Of a DNA stretch of 64,000 nt, positions 47,901 through 59,266 are shown in pieces; within the stretch, counting starts at the first letter, position 1; the number at the start of each line of letters is the position of its first letter. Location of the stretch: the NCBI GenBank assembly GCA_023678885.1, contig CM043000.1:18894729-18958728 (forward strand). Reading direction: 5' to 3'. This DNA is from Pogostemon cablin (lineage: Eukaryota; Streptophyta; Magnoliopsida; Lamiales; Lamiaceae). The notes under the pieces were generated by a model, which was not told the origin of the DNA, did not search any database, and was given only the letters and a program-made list of their open reading frames with translations. Both the position numbers and the translations under genes were made by a program.

Positions 47901-49399
47901 TTTATATTAGTTTCATGAGTTGATATACTATGCATATAAGCCCAATAAATTATATTTTGTTCAACCTATCTGTATTATTTTTTTCAATAATGTATCCTAC
48001 GTTTCTTGACTAATGAATTACTAATATATTTTTTATGTTCAAGTGGATAGTTAATCTTTCATTAAAAAACTAATTAAGAGTATTATTGAAAAAGTTTGTT
48101 AACAAACTATATGTATTTTAATTTATTAACATATATGTATTCATTAATACTTATATATATGAATTGAATTCATTAATACTTATTATATATGGATGGAATG
48201 TGGGTGTATAATATTTTGTTTAGTCTTATTTAGTTATATAAACTATTATTTGTTTTATAATAAATGTATTAATTTATATATTTAGCTGTTTCTGTAAAAC
48301 AAATTAATAGAAATTTCGCTCTTTAACTCTATAAGTTTTTATTTATTATTTTTTTATTAATAAATGTATATTAATTTGCGGTGTAACTTTTGTGTATTTG
48401 AGTCTACGAGATATTTTGACAAATTCGGAATATATATATGGAGTAAATATTAATCACGTGCATAGACACAGGCAAAAAATATCTAAGAAATTACGAACTA
48501 CAAAATAAATAAAGAATAAATAGAATTAGGAGAATTATATTTATGTAAAACTTTTATTTAAACACAAATTAATGATAAATTCCGATATAACCCTCCGAGA
48601 TCCGAATTGAACGAACACTTATATATTTGTAATTCTTTTTGTTGAATATAATTAAATTTCGATTTATATAAATTAAAAAGGGGTCGAAATTAATACTTAT
48701 CATGAGGTAATTTAGAATTAATTAAACCATTCAAAAAGAAAACAAAAAACATAGGATTACTAATTAATTAACTACCATGTAGGAACTATGAAAATCAATA
48801 CTCCATAATTTAAGTAAAATAATTCCTTTTCTTCAAATACTCTGTGTAAATCGGCTCAAACCTGTTACTCTTTAATTTATAAAAAATTACTCTTTAGAAA
48901 AATAAACTATTTTCTTCTAAATAAAAAAATAACTTTTCAAATTTCAAATTCTTACATACATACCCTAATTTATCGATTACTCTTTAGTACATGGAAAATA
49001 ACTCGTTTCGAGAGATGAGTTATCATTTTTCTAAATAAAATTATTTTTCAAAGAATAATTTTTTATTTATTAAAGAGTAATTTTTATTAAAATAGGGTTC
49101 CCCAATTCACATGGGCCCACTCTTCACTTTTATGCCAGCAAAGTCCGATGATTCTAAAAGGATTGTAATTATATAACACAAATTAATTAAAAAAAAAAAA
49201 GAAAAAAGACATACTTGGAATTAGTAGAGTATTGATAAAGTTTTCCCTTGGGTGAAAAGACAAGCAAAGCCACCTGAGCATCACACAGAACTGAGATCTC
49301 TTTAGCCTTCTTCACTAATCCTGTCCTCCTCTTAGAGAACGACACCTGTCTGCTTATCTTGTTTTCTATCCGTTTCAACTCAACCTTCCCTCTCCCCAT
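26954..49399 (-). CDS. MIKC-type MADS-box transcription factor, AP1/FUL clade, complete 8-exon gene (copy 2)
   Basis: Eight minus-strand exons join in frame: 49399-49215, 40060-39982, 37652-37588, 37220-37121, 35104-35063, 33716-33675, 27923-27823 and 27080-26954. Their lengths (185, 79, 65, 100, 42, 42, 101, 127 nt) and phases follow the known AP1/FUL pattern; together 741 nt, 246 aa plus stop. MADS domain about residues 1-60, intervening region 61-88, K domain about 89-171 with motifs such as HFMGEDLDPLSLKELQ, and a short C-terminal part from 172. Proteins of this family act in the nucleus as dimers or tetramers binding CArG boxes, and the clade controls floral transition, meristem identity and fruit development. 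Seven introns end in AG; six start with GT and intron 6 with GC. The C terminus is unlike typical FUL proteins, and I see no LPPWM-type motif. No stop or frameshift is present, so it may be functional. Expression is unknown, and exons 7 and 8 are the least certain part. Confidence 0.85.
27351..27743. repeat. Foldback (long inverted repeat) in MADS intron 7
   Basis: The two halves are near-complementary over roughly 190 bp each. GAAAATATAATTTTGGTCC at the left pairs with the sequence ending AAAATTGATATTTTC at the right, and the centre has ATCAAAATTAG / TAATTTTGATGAT. It is a MITE-like foldback element with no coding capacity. A transcript would form a long hairpin. Confidence 0.75.
27823..27923 (-). 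CDS. MADS copy 2 exon 7 (C-terminal region)
   Basis: 101 nt, acceptor AAAACAG, donor GTATTA. It encodes LNEIEEHEMEEQAEKEYHDL and then a Pro/Leu-rich stretch. The charged start resembles the KEKE...EQA segment that follows the K domain in AP1/FUL proteins. If the intron were retained, translation would add two residues and stop at 27816-27818, giving a 206-aa protein. Confidence 0.75.
28384..28850 (-). repeat. 3' LTR of the intron-6 copia element
   Basis: 467 bp. It is the 3' LTR in element orientation and abuts the purine tract. Confidence 0.9.
32697..33163 (-). repeat. 5' LTR of the intron-6 copia element
   Basis: 467 bp, equal in length to its partner with seven substitutions and no indels; adjacent to the tRNA-Met-type primer-binding site. 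Confidence 0.9.
33398..33620 (+). pseudogene. rpoB: Nuclear plastid-DNA fragment: part of rpoB
   Basis: About 74 codons match the plastid RNA polymerase beta subunit, including LLRNLDKN, MLGSWVETGDILVGKLTPQ, KESSYAPEDRLLRAILGI and STSKETCLKLPIGGR. Bases are missing just after this in the G-rich stretch, which shifts the frame and breaks the expected continuation. The fragment starts in mid-gene, has no promoter, and lies antisense within MADS intron 6. It is a nuclear insertion of plastid DNA, not a working gene. The 100 bp before it (33300-33397) might share that origin, but I do not recognise it. Confidence 0.88.
33675..33716 (-). CDS. MADS copy 2 exon 6, followed by a GC donor
   Basis: 42 nt, the canonical exon-6 length. 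It encodes ERSLQHQKKLLLKQ, corresponding to the family's EKALQEQNxxLxKK. The acceptor is ACAG. The donor reads CAG|GCTAGT, so intron 6 would be a GC-AG intron. No GT at or beside this position keeps both the length and the frame. Confidence 0.82.
33941..34867. mobile_element. Non-autonomous TIR element (0.93 kb, Mutator-like or similar) in MADS intron 5
   Basis: The ends are inverted: TGCACTTTTGGTCC at the left and, reverse-complemented, TGCACTTTTAGTC at the right. Weaker similarity continues for about 45 bp (both have TTTCATTTCATTTTT-like sequence). Inside are two direct copies of about 90 bp (34211-34300 and 34363-34451) and a G-rich, repetitive region at 34480-34690. There is no transposase. 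The superfamily is uncertain because I could not define a target duplication. Confidence 0.55.
34211..34451 (+). repeat. Two direct 90-bp repeats inside the intron-5 element
   Basis: Both copies start TGGTTCAAAATACA and end TTAAAAAATCCAGATATA, separated by about 62 bp that includes a run of seven G. Confidence 0.75.
35063..35104 (-). CDS. MADS copy 2 exon 5 (K domain)
   Basis: 42 nt, the canonical exon-5 length. It encodes NKLILDSISQLQKQ, corresponding to the family's NQLMxESIxxLQKK. Acceptor GCAG, donor GTAATG, phase 0 at both ends. Confidence 0.9.
35105..37120 (-). other. Intron 4 of MADS copy 2
   Basis: 2.0 kb, AT-rich. It holds a dispersed repeat near 35770-35950 (also at 22405-22560 and truncated at 16250-16298), a CGCACGGA/TCCGTGCG inverted repeat at about 36549-36570, and a SINE-like segment near 36690-36850. 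Nothing else is recognised. Confidence 0.6.
36690..36850 (+). mobile_element. SINE-like tRNA-derived segment
   Basis: A perfect B-box GGTTCGATTCC (36742-36752) lies 37 bp after an A-box-like TGGCCACTGGG (36705-36715). This is the spacing of a tRNA-type RNA polymerase III promoter, and no complete tRNA fold is evident. I could not define the ends or a target duplication. Confidence 0.4.
37121..37220 (-). CDS. MADS copy 2 exon 4 (K domain)
   Basis: 100 nt, the standard length of this exon in AP1/FUL genes. It encodes HFMGEDLDPLSLKELQGIQ, then a helix ending KRLRSKK. The acceptor is TTAG and the donor GTAAAA. This is the strongest K-domain match in the window. Confidence 0.94.
37588..37652 (-). 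CDS. MADS copy 2 exon 3 (start of K domain)
   Basis: 65 nt, acceptor GCAG, donor GTATAT. It encodes ENWVDEHPKLMAKIELLQKS then Ile and a split Arg codon, the equivalent of the conserved W-E-(x)n-LKAKIE-LQ segment at the start of the K domain. Phase matches exons 2 and 4. Confidence 0.92.
37653..39981 (-). other. Intron 2 of MADS copy 2
   Basis: 2.3 kb, AT-rich. It holds a CACTA-type element (38880-39252) and a second repeat near 39300-39660 rich in CCAACGAAA/TTGGAAATTTTC motifs. The left end of copy 1 (1-402) corresponds to its last part but lacks about 187 bp present here at 39626-39812. Confidence 0.7.
38880..39252. mobile_element. Non-autonomous CACTA-type element in MADS intron 2
   Basis: It starts CACTACAAAA and ends TTTTTTGTAGTG, with a 3-bp target duplication CTA on both sides (38877-38879 and 39253-39255). 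This is the signature of the En/Spm group. The 373-bp body holds many short repeats of the type CAACGGAATT / AATCCGTTG in both orientations. No coding capacity. Confidence 0.85.
39982..40060 (-). CDS. MADS copy 2 exon 2 (I region)
   Basis: 79 nt between a GCAG acceptor and a GTAAGT donor. It encodes TDRILERYERHLDKNHTSVQ and a few more residues, matching the conserved ILERYERY segment of AP1/FUL proteins. Its first base completes codon 62 with the two bases left from exon 1. It differs from copy 1 by one synonymous base (ACG versus ACT for Thr). Confidence 0.92.
41176..41450. mobile_element. MITE-like element present only in MADS copy 2 intron 1
   Basis: About 85-90% similar by eye to 5418-5691, with TAA on both sides as a possible target duplication. 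It is part of the block missing from copy 1. Confidence 0.5.
43218..43851. mobile_element. Long-TIR MITE-like element, family member 1 in 40-kb copy 2
   Basis: Counterpart of 3055-3688 with percent-level differences; here both ends read GGGTAAATTACCAAAA in inverted form. Confidence 0.65.
44004..44255. mobile_element. Stowaway-type MITE (copy 2)
   Basis: Same element at offset 40163, with one visible base difference. Confidence 0.6.
44681..45068. repeat. GAGCTC/CTCGAG-rich inverted repeat (copy 2)
   Basis: Same repeat at offset 40163. Confidence 0.7.
45581..45854. mobile_element. MITE-like element with GTGATGTTT ends (copy 2)
   Basis: Counterpart of 5418-5691. Confidence 0.5.
49215..49399 (-). 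CDS. MADS copy 2 exon 1 (MADS domain)
   Basis: 185 nt, exactly the AP1/FUL exon-1 length: 61 codons plus two bases. It starts MGRGKVELKRIENKISRQ and includes KRRTGLVKKAKEISVLCDA and FSPKGKLYQYST. The start is the only sensible ATG, since MGRGK is the conserved N terminus. The donor GTATGT follows at 49214. The coding sequence is identical to copy 1. Confidence 0.95.
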
Positions 49400-49463
49400 C
49401 TCTCTCTCTCTCTCTCTAGATTTTGTAACACAACACTTACTCTGAGCTCTTTATATACTACCC
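49400..49463 (-). promoter_or_regulatory. MADS copy 2 core promoter and 5' leader
   Basis: Same arrangement as copy 1: TATATAAA at 49450-49457, a GA run just before the ATG, and a second GA/CT tract about 165 bp further upstream. The sequence matches copy 1, so the promoter gives no basis for different expression. Confidence 0.55.
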
Positions 49464-49897
49464 AATGAAGAAGAAGGGCTGGAAACCCTAATTTCTTTAA
49501 GTGGTCATTCTCACACTTAAAGCTTCCCCTACACTAGAAAGCAAAGCACTCGTAGGTAGGTGGGAGGGGAGAGAGAGAGAGAGGAAGAGAGAGAGAGAGA
49601 GAGGGGGCAAACGATGTTTTCTATTTGGTTAAATTCCAAATCTTTAAATACTGCATATTGTATTGTTCTATTTTGGTTAGTGTGGAATCACAAAGTCACA
49701 ACCTAAACCATTAAATTTACTCACAAAACATATTGTCAATGGATTTAATACGTAGGAGTAATATATTTTCAACTCAAAGTATTTGATGGACATGGAATGC
49801 TGTAATACAACATTAAAATGGTGCTTTTAATATCTAATTTATTTAATATTTTTTTCATTCACATGCAATTAATTACTTTATAATTTATTCATAGAGA

Positions 49898-50039
49898 TTT
49901 TTTTTTTTTTTTTATCAAACAAAATGAAACATTTAGAGTACAAGGGTACTCCAATCCCAAAGGTTACAACAAAAATAATCAAAGTTCAAAAGATTAAAAA
50001 GAAACTTCAATCTAGAGAAAAACATATAGTATAAGGCCA
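49898..50039 (-). mobile_element. 3' end of a LINE (or SINE), copy 2
   Basis: Same insertion as at 9735-9875, with TATTCATAGAGA at 49886-49897 and 50040-50051. The T run is one base longer, which changes the copy offset from 40163 to 40164. Confidence 0.7.
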
Positions 50040-52954
50040 TATTCATAGAGAATTCTAATATTCATTTTTAAATAATAATAATAATAATAATAATGGTTCT
50101 TTTAATATCTGATTTATTTAATATTTTATATATTCTTATAATTTAATGGCAAGTAAATTTATTAATTTTTAAATTATAATGGTACTTTTAATTTTAAGAT
50201 TGATTTAATATTTTATTTTTATAATTTGGTGAGGTATTCTCTTGAAAGAGAAGTGTATTTAAACTAAATGTGAGACGAGTCGGTCCATCATTAAAATATT
50301 TTTATCATATGTAAAATATGTTTATAAGTAGTTAAAATATGTTTGCAATGAATCATATTATAGGGTAATTTTGAGGTGAATCTGGTGCACCAGTGCACCC
50401 TAGAATTCACAAATTAAAAAATATGGGGTAGTGACAATTTTTTTGAATATTTAATTAATGATAGAAATTAAATTAAAATTTAATCTAACAATTAAAATCG
50501 TCCAAGTACATTGGCGTCGCAGGTGCACCGTAATTGAACTCCATTATAACACCTTAAAAACATATTTTAAACACCATTTACTATACTTTAAAAAATAAGT
50601 ATATTTTTTATGTAAAAAATAAACATATTTTACATATACATCAATTATATTTTAACACGTTTCAAATAAACATCTTAAATTTTGTATTAGAAAATTTTCA
50701 CAAGTGATGTCCTGATTATTATTAAATAAAAGAAAAAGCAATTAAATGTAAATTACAGAAATAAAACATTGAAGCGGAGTCGAAGCATTGACTGAACCCT
50801 TAGACTAATTCGCAACAAGGCAACAGTCGACCACCAATTCGAATTCCTTATTCCATTTTTATTAAAATACTATACCATATTTAATAATTATTAAATTCTT
50901 AAGATATGTGATGAAAATTTGGACATTAATTACAATAAGTAGCGAGAATCTAATATGTGGAATATAAGATAAAACATAGAAGGATAACATTTGATCGGAT
51001 ACTACAACTCTATAACTGGTATACTATTGTGATAGCATTTTATGACAACTAATTTATACTTCATTCATTATTTTCTTATTCATGCATCCTATAATAAGGT
51101 TTATTCCTGTAAAAGAAAATAACATATTTGTCCATCACTTTTTAATACAAACAAAATACTTGACACATTATTTATTACTTAAATATACCATATTAATTTT
51201 TTCTTAAACAACATAAAACAATGAAAGTGAACATGAACATGGGATGGAGGGTATAGAAAAATACGGTCCTGCTGAAACCAACTCACAAAATAAGATACTT
51301 TATCCGTCTTGATTTTAATTTTACTGTTTGCATAAATATTAATAAAATTCATTTTAAAAAAAATTAATTTTTAGGGTAGTTTAATATTTTTGGATAATAA
51401 ATAAATGATAAAGTATGTTATGTGTATTAAGAGTAATATGTATTATTTGTACATATATCCCACATTGATTGGTTGTAATAGATTGATTAGAAAACTATTG
51501 TATTGTAAGTGAAAATATCAATACAACATCTTTCTTTCATTATTCTCTATATGGTATACAGAGCCTTATTTAGCTAACGCCCTTTCCTTTGTGATCCTCA
51601 AACTCAAATCCCGCTGTCCTCCCCTCTTTTCCAAACCCTCCCTTGTGTCGCCTGCAAATCATGTCCACCGATAGTGTCGTCGCTTCTGCCCGTCAGACCT
51701 TTGACACCTCTCCACCAGCCCTTGCTGCCATCAACACATCAACCCAAATCACTCTCAAACTCACGCCCAATAATTTTGTTGCATGGAGTTTCCAAATCAA
51801 GACTCTCCTCGGTGGTTATAATCTCTTCAAGTTCCTGGATGGGTCATATCCGAAACCGTTTGCCACCATTACTAGTGGCGATTCAACCCTTGTCAATCCA
51901 ATGCATACATATTGGACTCGACAAGATCAACTCTTGCTCAGCACCCTGATTGGATCAATCTCGCCCAATCTAATCTCCTTCATTGCAGCAGCCAAAACCT
52001 TTCGTGATGCGTGGGACACTCTATCCACCATCTACGAAAAATCATCTCGTGGGCGTATTCTCGCCCTCAAGAACAAAATCATCAGCCCCGTCAAAGGCAA
52101 TAAATTTGTTACCAATTTTATGCTTGAAATCAAGAGCGTTGTTGATTAATTATCTCTGTTTGGCGTCACCACTGATCAGGAAGACTTGGTCATTAAAGTC
52201 TTACACGGACTTGACGATTCCTACAAAGAACTCAGTCATGCTATTATGGCGCAAGAGTCCTCCATCTCCTTCAAGGAATTGCATGAGAAACTATTGAGTT
52301 TGGAGTCTTAGATAGCTTCTCAGTCACCTGCAGCGCCAGTTCCAGCCACTGCTTTTCCAGCCATCAACTCTTCCCGCCGGCAACAATTTTCGGTGACCAA
52401 GGTTAGCAACCAACTATTCAACACTTCTCGTCCTCCTGCACCGATGTTTGCTCGGTCATCTTCTCAATCAGGTCCTATCACTCGGACTGGATACCAGGGT
52501 CGGTGCCAATATTGTGGTTTCACAGGCCACTTGGCACGGTGGTGCCCAGACATTCGTGCCCTTACTGGTCAAAATACACCTCAAACAACTCTAGCGGCGC
52601 ATGCTGTTTCTACTGTCCCTCCACAGACTGAATGTATTCTCGAATCTGGTGCCACTCATCCTATCATAACCGACCTAGCCTCTCTTTTCATGCTCCATTT
52701 GAAGGCTCGGACAATGTGGTAATCGGTGATGGTAACCTTTTGAACATAATTCATACTGGGAGCCTACAATTCCCAAATGTTCCTAATCTCACTTTTCTTA
52801 ATGCTATCTTTGTTCCCACAATGTCTAAAAACCTTCTCTCTGTCTCTTAGTTATGCCTCCAAAATAATGTTCGTATTCTATTTTCTTCTTTTGGTTTTCA
52901 GACTGTCGCACGGGGGGCATCCTTCTCCGCGGACCTCGGGTTAATGGGCTGTAT

Positions 52955-53902
52955 GTGTGGCCAAGTCAGTTCCACCCTCAACCTGCTAGTCTTATTGCTT
53001 GTCGTCAGTCACCTCCAATTTGGCATGCTCGTTTTGGTCACTATTCAGATAAAATTTTACAGTATATTCTCTCAAGCTCTAGTTTATCTTCTAATAAGTC
53101 TGTTGCTATTAGTTGTGAGTCATGCAAGTGTAGTAAGAGTCATAAACAGCCGTTCGCCAATTCTTCATTATCCTCTACACCTCCACTTCAAATAATTTTT
53201 TTGGATGTTTGGACATCTCCGGTTTTATCGTGTGATGGCTTTCGTTACTATGTTATTTTTGTGGACCATTTCTCTAAATATATTTGGCTTTATCCTCTTA
53301 AAAGAAAGTGTGATGTGTTGCCTATATTTATTGCATTTAAAGCGCTAGTTGAGAATTATTTGAATTCTAAAATAATCACCTTCTACTATGACAATGGTGA
53401 AGAATACTTAGCGTTGCGTTCTTTTCTTGCGAGTCATGGTATCACTCATCTTACCACTTCTCCCCACACTCCTAAACATAATGATTTCTCAGAACAACGT
53501 TATAGACATATTGTTGATACTAGTTTAGTCCTTCTTCATCATACCTCTATTCTTCTCTCTTTTTGGCCCTATGCTATATCTACTGCCATCTATTTGATCA
53601 ATCGTCAATCTAAGAAAAATCTTGGTCGATTATCTTCATATGAGAAACTCTTTTGCACAGCTCCTAATCTCACCAAGCTTCGAGTATTTGGGTGCCAGTG
53701 TTTTCCTTGGTTACGCCCTTATACTACCCACAAACTCTCTCCACGGTTCATACCTTGTGTGTTTCTTGGTTATTCCCTCACTCAGAGTACATATCTGTGT
53801 CTTGACCCCACAAATAAAAAATATACACCTCTCGTCATGTTTAATTTTTTGAACATATATTTTCCTTCGCCAACTCTTCCTCACCTTCCCCGCCACCCAT
53901 GA
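52955..53902 (+). pseudogene. copia A' integrase remnant
   Basis: Identical to the 315-codon stretch of element A. Confidence 0.88.
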
Positions 53903-54198
53903 TATATTTGTCTATACTTCACACTACTCAGATTGATGATTTGATCCCTACTCCACCACCGGTCACACTTACTATGCCTTCAAACCTGACGTCTGATCCA
54001 TCTGCTGCTCCATTACACTCTGCAACTACTCCTGTGCCAGATTCCATGCCTCCTCTTCGTCACCCCATGACTACTCGTTCTCGCAATAACTTCATTAAAG
54101 AAAATCCCAGGTACTGCTTAACTTCTACTACTTTGGATACCTTTGAACCTACTTCTGTCTCGTAGGCTCTCTCTCACCCAAAGTAGCGTGAGGCTATA

Positions 54199-55092
54199 TC
54201 ATCTGAGATCAATGCCCTTATTCAGAATGGAACATGGGAACTTGTTCCTCCTTCTCCTAGTCAGAATGTGGTTGGATGTAAGTGTATTTTTCGGATTAAA
54301 AGAAACCCTGATGGTACGATTGAAAAATTCAAAGCTCGTCTTGTTGCGAAAAACTTTCATCAACGTTCTGGTATTGATTTCTTTGAGACATTCAGTTCGG
54401 TTGTTAAGCCAGCAACAATAAAGGTTGTTCTCAGTATTGATGTGTCGAGAAATTGGCCTCTCCGATAATTTGATATCAACAATGGCTTCCTACATGGGGC
54501 ACTTTCAGATGAAGTATACATGGATCAACCTTTCGGGTTCGCTAGCACTTCTACTCCAGATTTTATCTGTCGATTGCGAAAGTCTATCTATGGATTGAAG
54601 CAAGCCCCTCATACTTGGTACTCTTCCCTGCGTTAGTTCCTTATATCTATTGGCTTTGTTTGCACCAAGTCGGATGAGTCGCTATTTGTATATGATAAAA
54701 ATGGCATCATGGCTTACTTTCTAGTGTATGTGGACGATCTGATTCTCACAGGCAACCGTACTTCATTTCTCGATAAGGTTGTCGAGGCTCTAGCATCTAG
54801 ATTTTTTGTAAAGGATTTAGGAAATCTCTTTTATTTCCTTGGTATTGAAGTCTTACGAAGTTCCACATCCTGTTACTTGTCTCAACGCAAGTATATCACA
54901 GATCTTCTTGCCCGACATAATATGCTTGATGCAAAACCTGTGCAAACTCCACTTCCTCGAGGAACTAAACTTTCATTACATGATGGTTCTTCTCCTGCTA
55001 ATGGCACTCTCTATCGACAGGTTCTTGGGGGTTTGCAGTATCTCTCCCTTACACGGCCTAATATTAGTTTTGCAGTTAACAAACTCTCATAG
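54199..55092 (+). pseudogene. copia A' reverse transcriptase remnant
   Basis: Same pieces and stops as in element A; YVDD at 54727-54738. Confidence 0.87.
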
Positions 55093-58000
55093 TACATACA
55101 TGCTCTGACTCTCAATCACTGGGGTGTCGTTAAGCGGCTCATTCGATATCTCAAAGGCACTAGTCACTTTGCCTTACATCTTCGCGGTAATTCTCCTTGT
55201 CTCTTCATGCTTTCACTGATGCCGATTGGGCTGGCGACTGTGATGATCGTGCCTCTACAGAGGCCTATATTCTTTTTCTTGGGTCAAACCCCATATCCTG
55301 GCGCTTCAGGAAGCAGCAAACTGTTTCACGTTCTTCTACTGAAGTTGAGTACAGAGCCTTAACTTCTGCTGCTGCTGAGATACAATGGACGCGTTCGTTG
55401 CTCACTGAATTATGAATCTCCATACTAGAGCCTCCTACCTTATATTGTGACAATGTTGGGGTGACTTATTTGTGCTCAAATCCGGTCTTCCACTCACGAA
55501 TGAAGCACATCGCTATTGATTATCATTTTGTTCGAGATTTAGTCAAAGATAATTTTTTTCGGGTGTCTCATGTAGCCTCTGCAGATCAGTTGGCAGATGC
55601 CCTCATTAAACCTCTTTCACGACAAAAGTTGCTTCTGCTTATGTCCAAGATTGGTGTTCTTAATCGATTTCCATCTTGAGGGGGGCGTATTAAGAGTAAT
55701 ATGTATTATTTGTACATATATCACACATCGATTGGTTGTAATAGATTGATTAGAAAACTATTGTATTTATCTGTAAGTGAAAATATGAACACAACATCTT
55801 TCTTTCATTATTCTCTATAATGTGTGTTAAAAAAATGAGAAAAAATTTGAAATTAAAATGTATTAGAGGAATATTAGTAAGAGAAATAGTAAAAAAATAC
55901 TGCTTTTTTGATTAAAATTGAACTTAAATAAAAAATAAAAAAAAATACTGAGGGTAGTAAAGTGAATTAAACTCAAACAAAGATATTTATATTTTGCGAA
56001 AATGGTGTGGTTGGTTGTGTAGTAAATGGTGTTGTGTTCGAGTTCTCATTGCATAGTGACAAGTCAAACCAAATGAAGGCCGATTATAGGGTAGGGTGGT
56101 GTATAAGGAAATTCAGGGCAAACAATTAATAAACCGTGATGACTTGGCATCTGCTGATTGGCTCCCGCTTTCCCGTTTTCTTACACCTTGTACGACGCAT
56201 CAATTCTTACACCAAGTTTTGGATTTGTGCACCTTATTTAGAACGTGCGTTAATTTCTGCAACTATTTGTTCCCAGCTGTTGATTTTTAATTAATTTAAA
56301 ATTTTAAATAAATAGAGCTCCATCCCGAAAAAGCTTTTACAATGGAGATTAAAAAAAATATTAATTTTTAGAATATTGTGATAATTTTTTATGAGTTAGT
56401 TTCTTGTAAATCGGGTTTACATCATAAATTATTGTAAATTCTGTGATTCCCTTAATTTAAAGACAACAAAAATAATCAAAGTTCAAAAGATTAAAAAGAA
56501 ACTTCAATCTAGAGAAAAACATATAGTATAAGGCCATATTCATAGAGAATTCTAATATTCATTTTTAAATAATAATAATAATAATAATAATGGTGCTTTT
56601 AATATCTGATTTATTTAATATTTTATATATTCTTATAATTTAATGGCAAGTAAATTTATTAATTTTTAAAATATAATGGTACTTTTAATTTTAAGATTGA
56701 TTTAATATTTTATTTTTATAATTTGATGAGGTATTCTCTTGAAAGAGAAGTGTATTTAAACTAGATGTGAGGCGGGTCGGTCCATCATTAAAATATTTAA
56801 ACACCATTTACTATACTTTAAAAAATAAGTATATTTTTTTATGTAAAAAATAAGTATATTTTACCTATACATCAATTATATTTTAACACGTTTCAAATAA
56901 ACATCTTAAAAAAACTTTGTATTAGAAAATTTTCACAAGTGATGTCCTGATTATTATTAAATAAAAGAAAAAGCAATTAAATGTAAATTACAAATATAAA
57001 ACATTGAAGCGGAGTCGAAGCATTGACTGAACCCTTGACTAATTCGCAACAAGAGCAACAGTCGACCACCAATTCGAATTCCTTGTTCCATTTTTATTAA
57101 AATACTATACCCTAATTAATAATCATTAAATCCTTAAGATATGTGATGAAAATTTGGGCATTAATTACAACACGTAGCGAGAATCTAATATGTAGAATAT
57201 GAGACAAAACATAGAATGAAATAAGTGATAACATTTGATCGGATACTACAACTCTATAACTGGTATACTATTGTGATAGCATTTTATGACAACTAATTTA
57301 TACTTCCGTCATACGATTAAATTCATTATTTTCTTATTCAATAAGGTTTATTCCTGTAAAAGAAAATAACATATTTGTCCATCACTTTTTAATACAAACA
57401 AAATACTTGACACATTATTTATTACTTAAATATACCATATTAATTTTTCCTTAAACAACATAAAACAATGAAAGTGAACATGAACATGGGATGGAGGGTG
57501 TAGAAAAATACGGCCCTGCTGAAACCAACTCACAAAATAAGATACTTTATCCGTTTTGATTTTAATTTTACATTTTATTGTTTGCATAAATATTAATAAA
57601 ATTCATTTAAAAAAATTAATTTTTAGGGTAGTTTGATATTTTTGGATAATAAATAAATGATAAAGTATGTTATGTGTGTATTAAGAGTAATATGTATTAT
57701 TTGTACATATATCCCACATATATTGGTTGTAATAGATTGATTAGAAAACTATTGTATTCATCTGTAAGTGAAAATATCAATACAACATCTTTCTTTCATT
57801 ATTCTCTATATGGTATACAGAGCTTTATTTGGCTAACGCCCTTTCCTTTGTGATCCTCAAACCCAAATCCCACTGTCCTCCCCCTCTTTTCCAAACCCTC
57901 CCTTGTGTCGCCTGCAAATCATGTCCACCGATAGTGTCGTCGCTTCTGCCAGTCAGACCTTTGACACCTCTCCACCAGCCCTTGCTGCCTTCAACACATC

Positions 58001-59266
58001 AACCCAAATCACTCTCAAACTCACGCCCAATAATTTTGTTGCATGGAGTTTCCAAATCAAGACTCTCCTCGGTGGCTATGATCTCTTCAATTTCCTGGAT
58101 AGGTCATATCCGAAACCGTCTGCCACCATTACTAGTGGCAGATTCAACCCTTGTCAATCCAATGCATACATATTGGACTCGACAAGATCAACTCTTGCTC
58201 AGCACCCTGATTGGATCTATCTCGCCCAATCTAATCTCCCTCATTGCAGCAGCCAAATCCTTTCGTGATGCGTGGGACACTCTATCCACCATCTATGGAA
58301 AATCATCTCGTGGGCGTATTCTCGCCCTCAAGAACAAAATCGTCAGCCCCGTCAAAGGCAATAAATTTGTTACCAATTTTATGCTTGAAATCAAGAGCGT
58401 TTTTGATGAATTATCTCTGTTTGGCGTCACCACTGATCAGGAAGACTTGGTCATTAAAGTCTTACACGGACTTGACGATTCCTACAAAGAACTCAGTCAT
58501 GCTATTATGGCGCGAGAGTCCTCCATCTCCTTCAAGGAATTGCATGAGAAACTATTGAGTTTGGAGTCTTAGATAGCTTCTCACTCACCTGCAGCGGCAG
58601 TTCCAGCCACTGCTTTTCCAGCCATCAACTCTTCCCGCAGACAACAATCTTCGGTGACCAAGGTTAGCAACCAACTATTCCACACTTCTCGTCCTCCTGC
58701 ACCGATGTTTGCTCGGTCATCTTCTCAATCAGGTCCTATCACTCGGACTGGATACCAGGGTCGGTGCCAATATTGTGGTTTCACAGGCCACTTGGCACGG
58801 TGGTGCCCAAACATTCGTGCTCTTACCGGTCAAAATACACCTCAAACAACTCTAGCGGCGCATGCTGTTTCTACTGTCCCTCCATAGACTGAATGGATTC
58901 TCGACTCTGGTGCCACTCATCCTATCACAACCGACCTAGCCTCTCTTTTCATGCTCCATTTGAAGGCTCGGACAATGTGGTAATCGATGATGGTAACCTT
59001 TTGAACATAACTCATACTGGGAGCCTACAATTCCCAAATGTTCCTAATCTCACTTTTCTTAATGCTATCTTTGTTCCCACAATGTCTAAAAACCTTCTCT
59101 CTGTCTCTCAGTTATGCCTCCAAAATAATGTTCGTGTTCTATTTTCTTCTTTTGGTTTTCAGGTGCAGGACTGTCGCACGGGGGGCATCCTTCTCCGCGG
59201 ACCTCGGATTAATGGGCTGTATGTGTGGCCAAGTCAGTTCCACCCTCAACCTGCTAGTCTTATTGC

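Larger units (their letters stand above)
40061..49214 (-). other. Intron 1 of MADS copy 2
   Basis: 9154 bp, 584 bp longer than in copy 1. The extra DNA is mainly a block of about 0.55 kb near 40955-41505, which includes a MITE-like element, plus about 65 bp near 42716-42785. From about 44.2 kb to exon 1 it is almost identical to copy 1. Confidence 0.75.
51425..55819 (+). mobile_element. Ty1-copia element A' (40-kb copy of A)
   Basis: Counterpart of 11261-15655 at offset 40164 with the same stops, frameshifts and flanks. Remnants: gag 51661-52626, integrase 52955-53902, reverse transcriptase 54199-55092, RNase H 55197-55679. One difference lies in RNase H, where AACTTCTGC replaces AACTTTTGC. 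Confidence 0.92.
49966..56462. repeat. 6.5-kb duplication unit 1, second 40-kb copy (contains copia A')
   Basis: Counterpart of 9802-16298 at offset 40164, differing by only a few bases. Confidence 0.88.
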
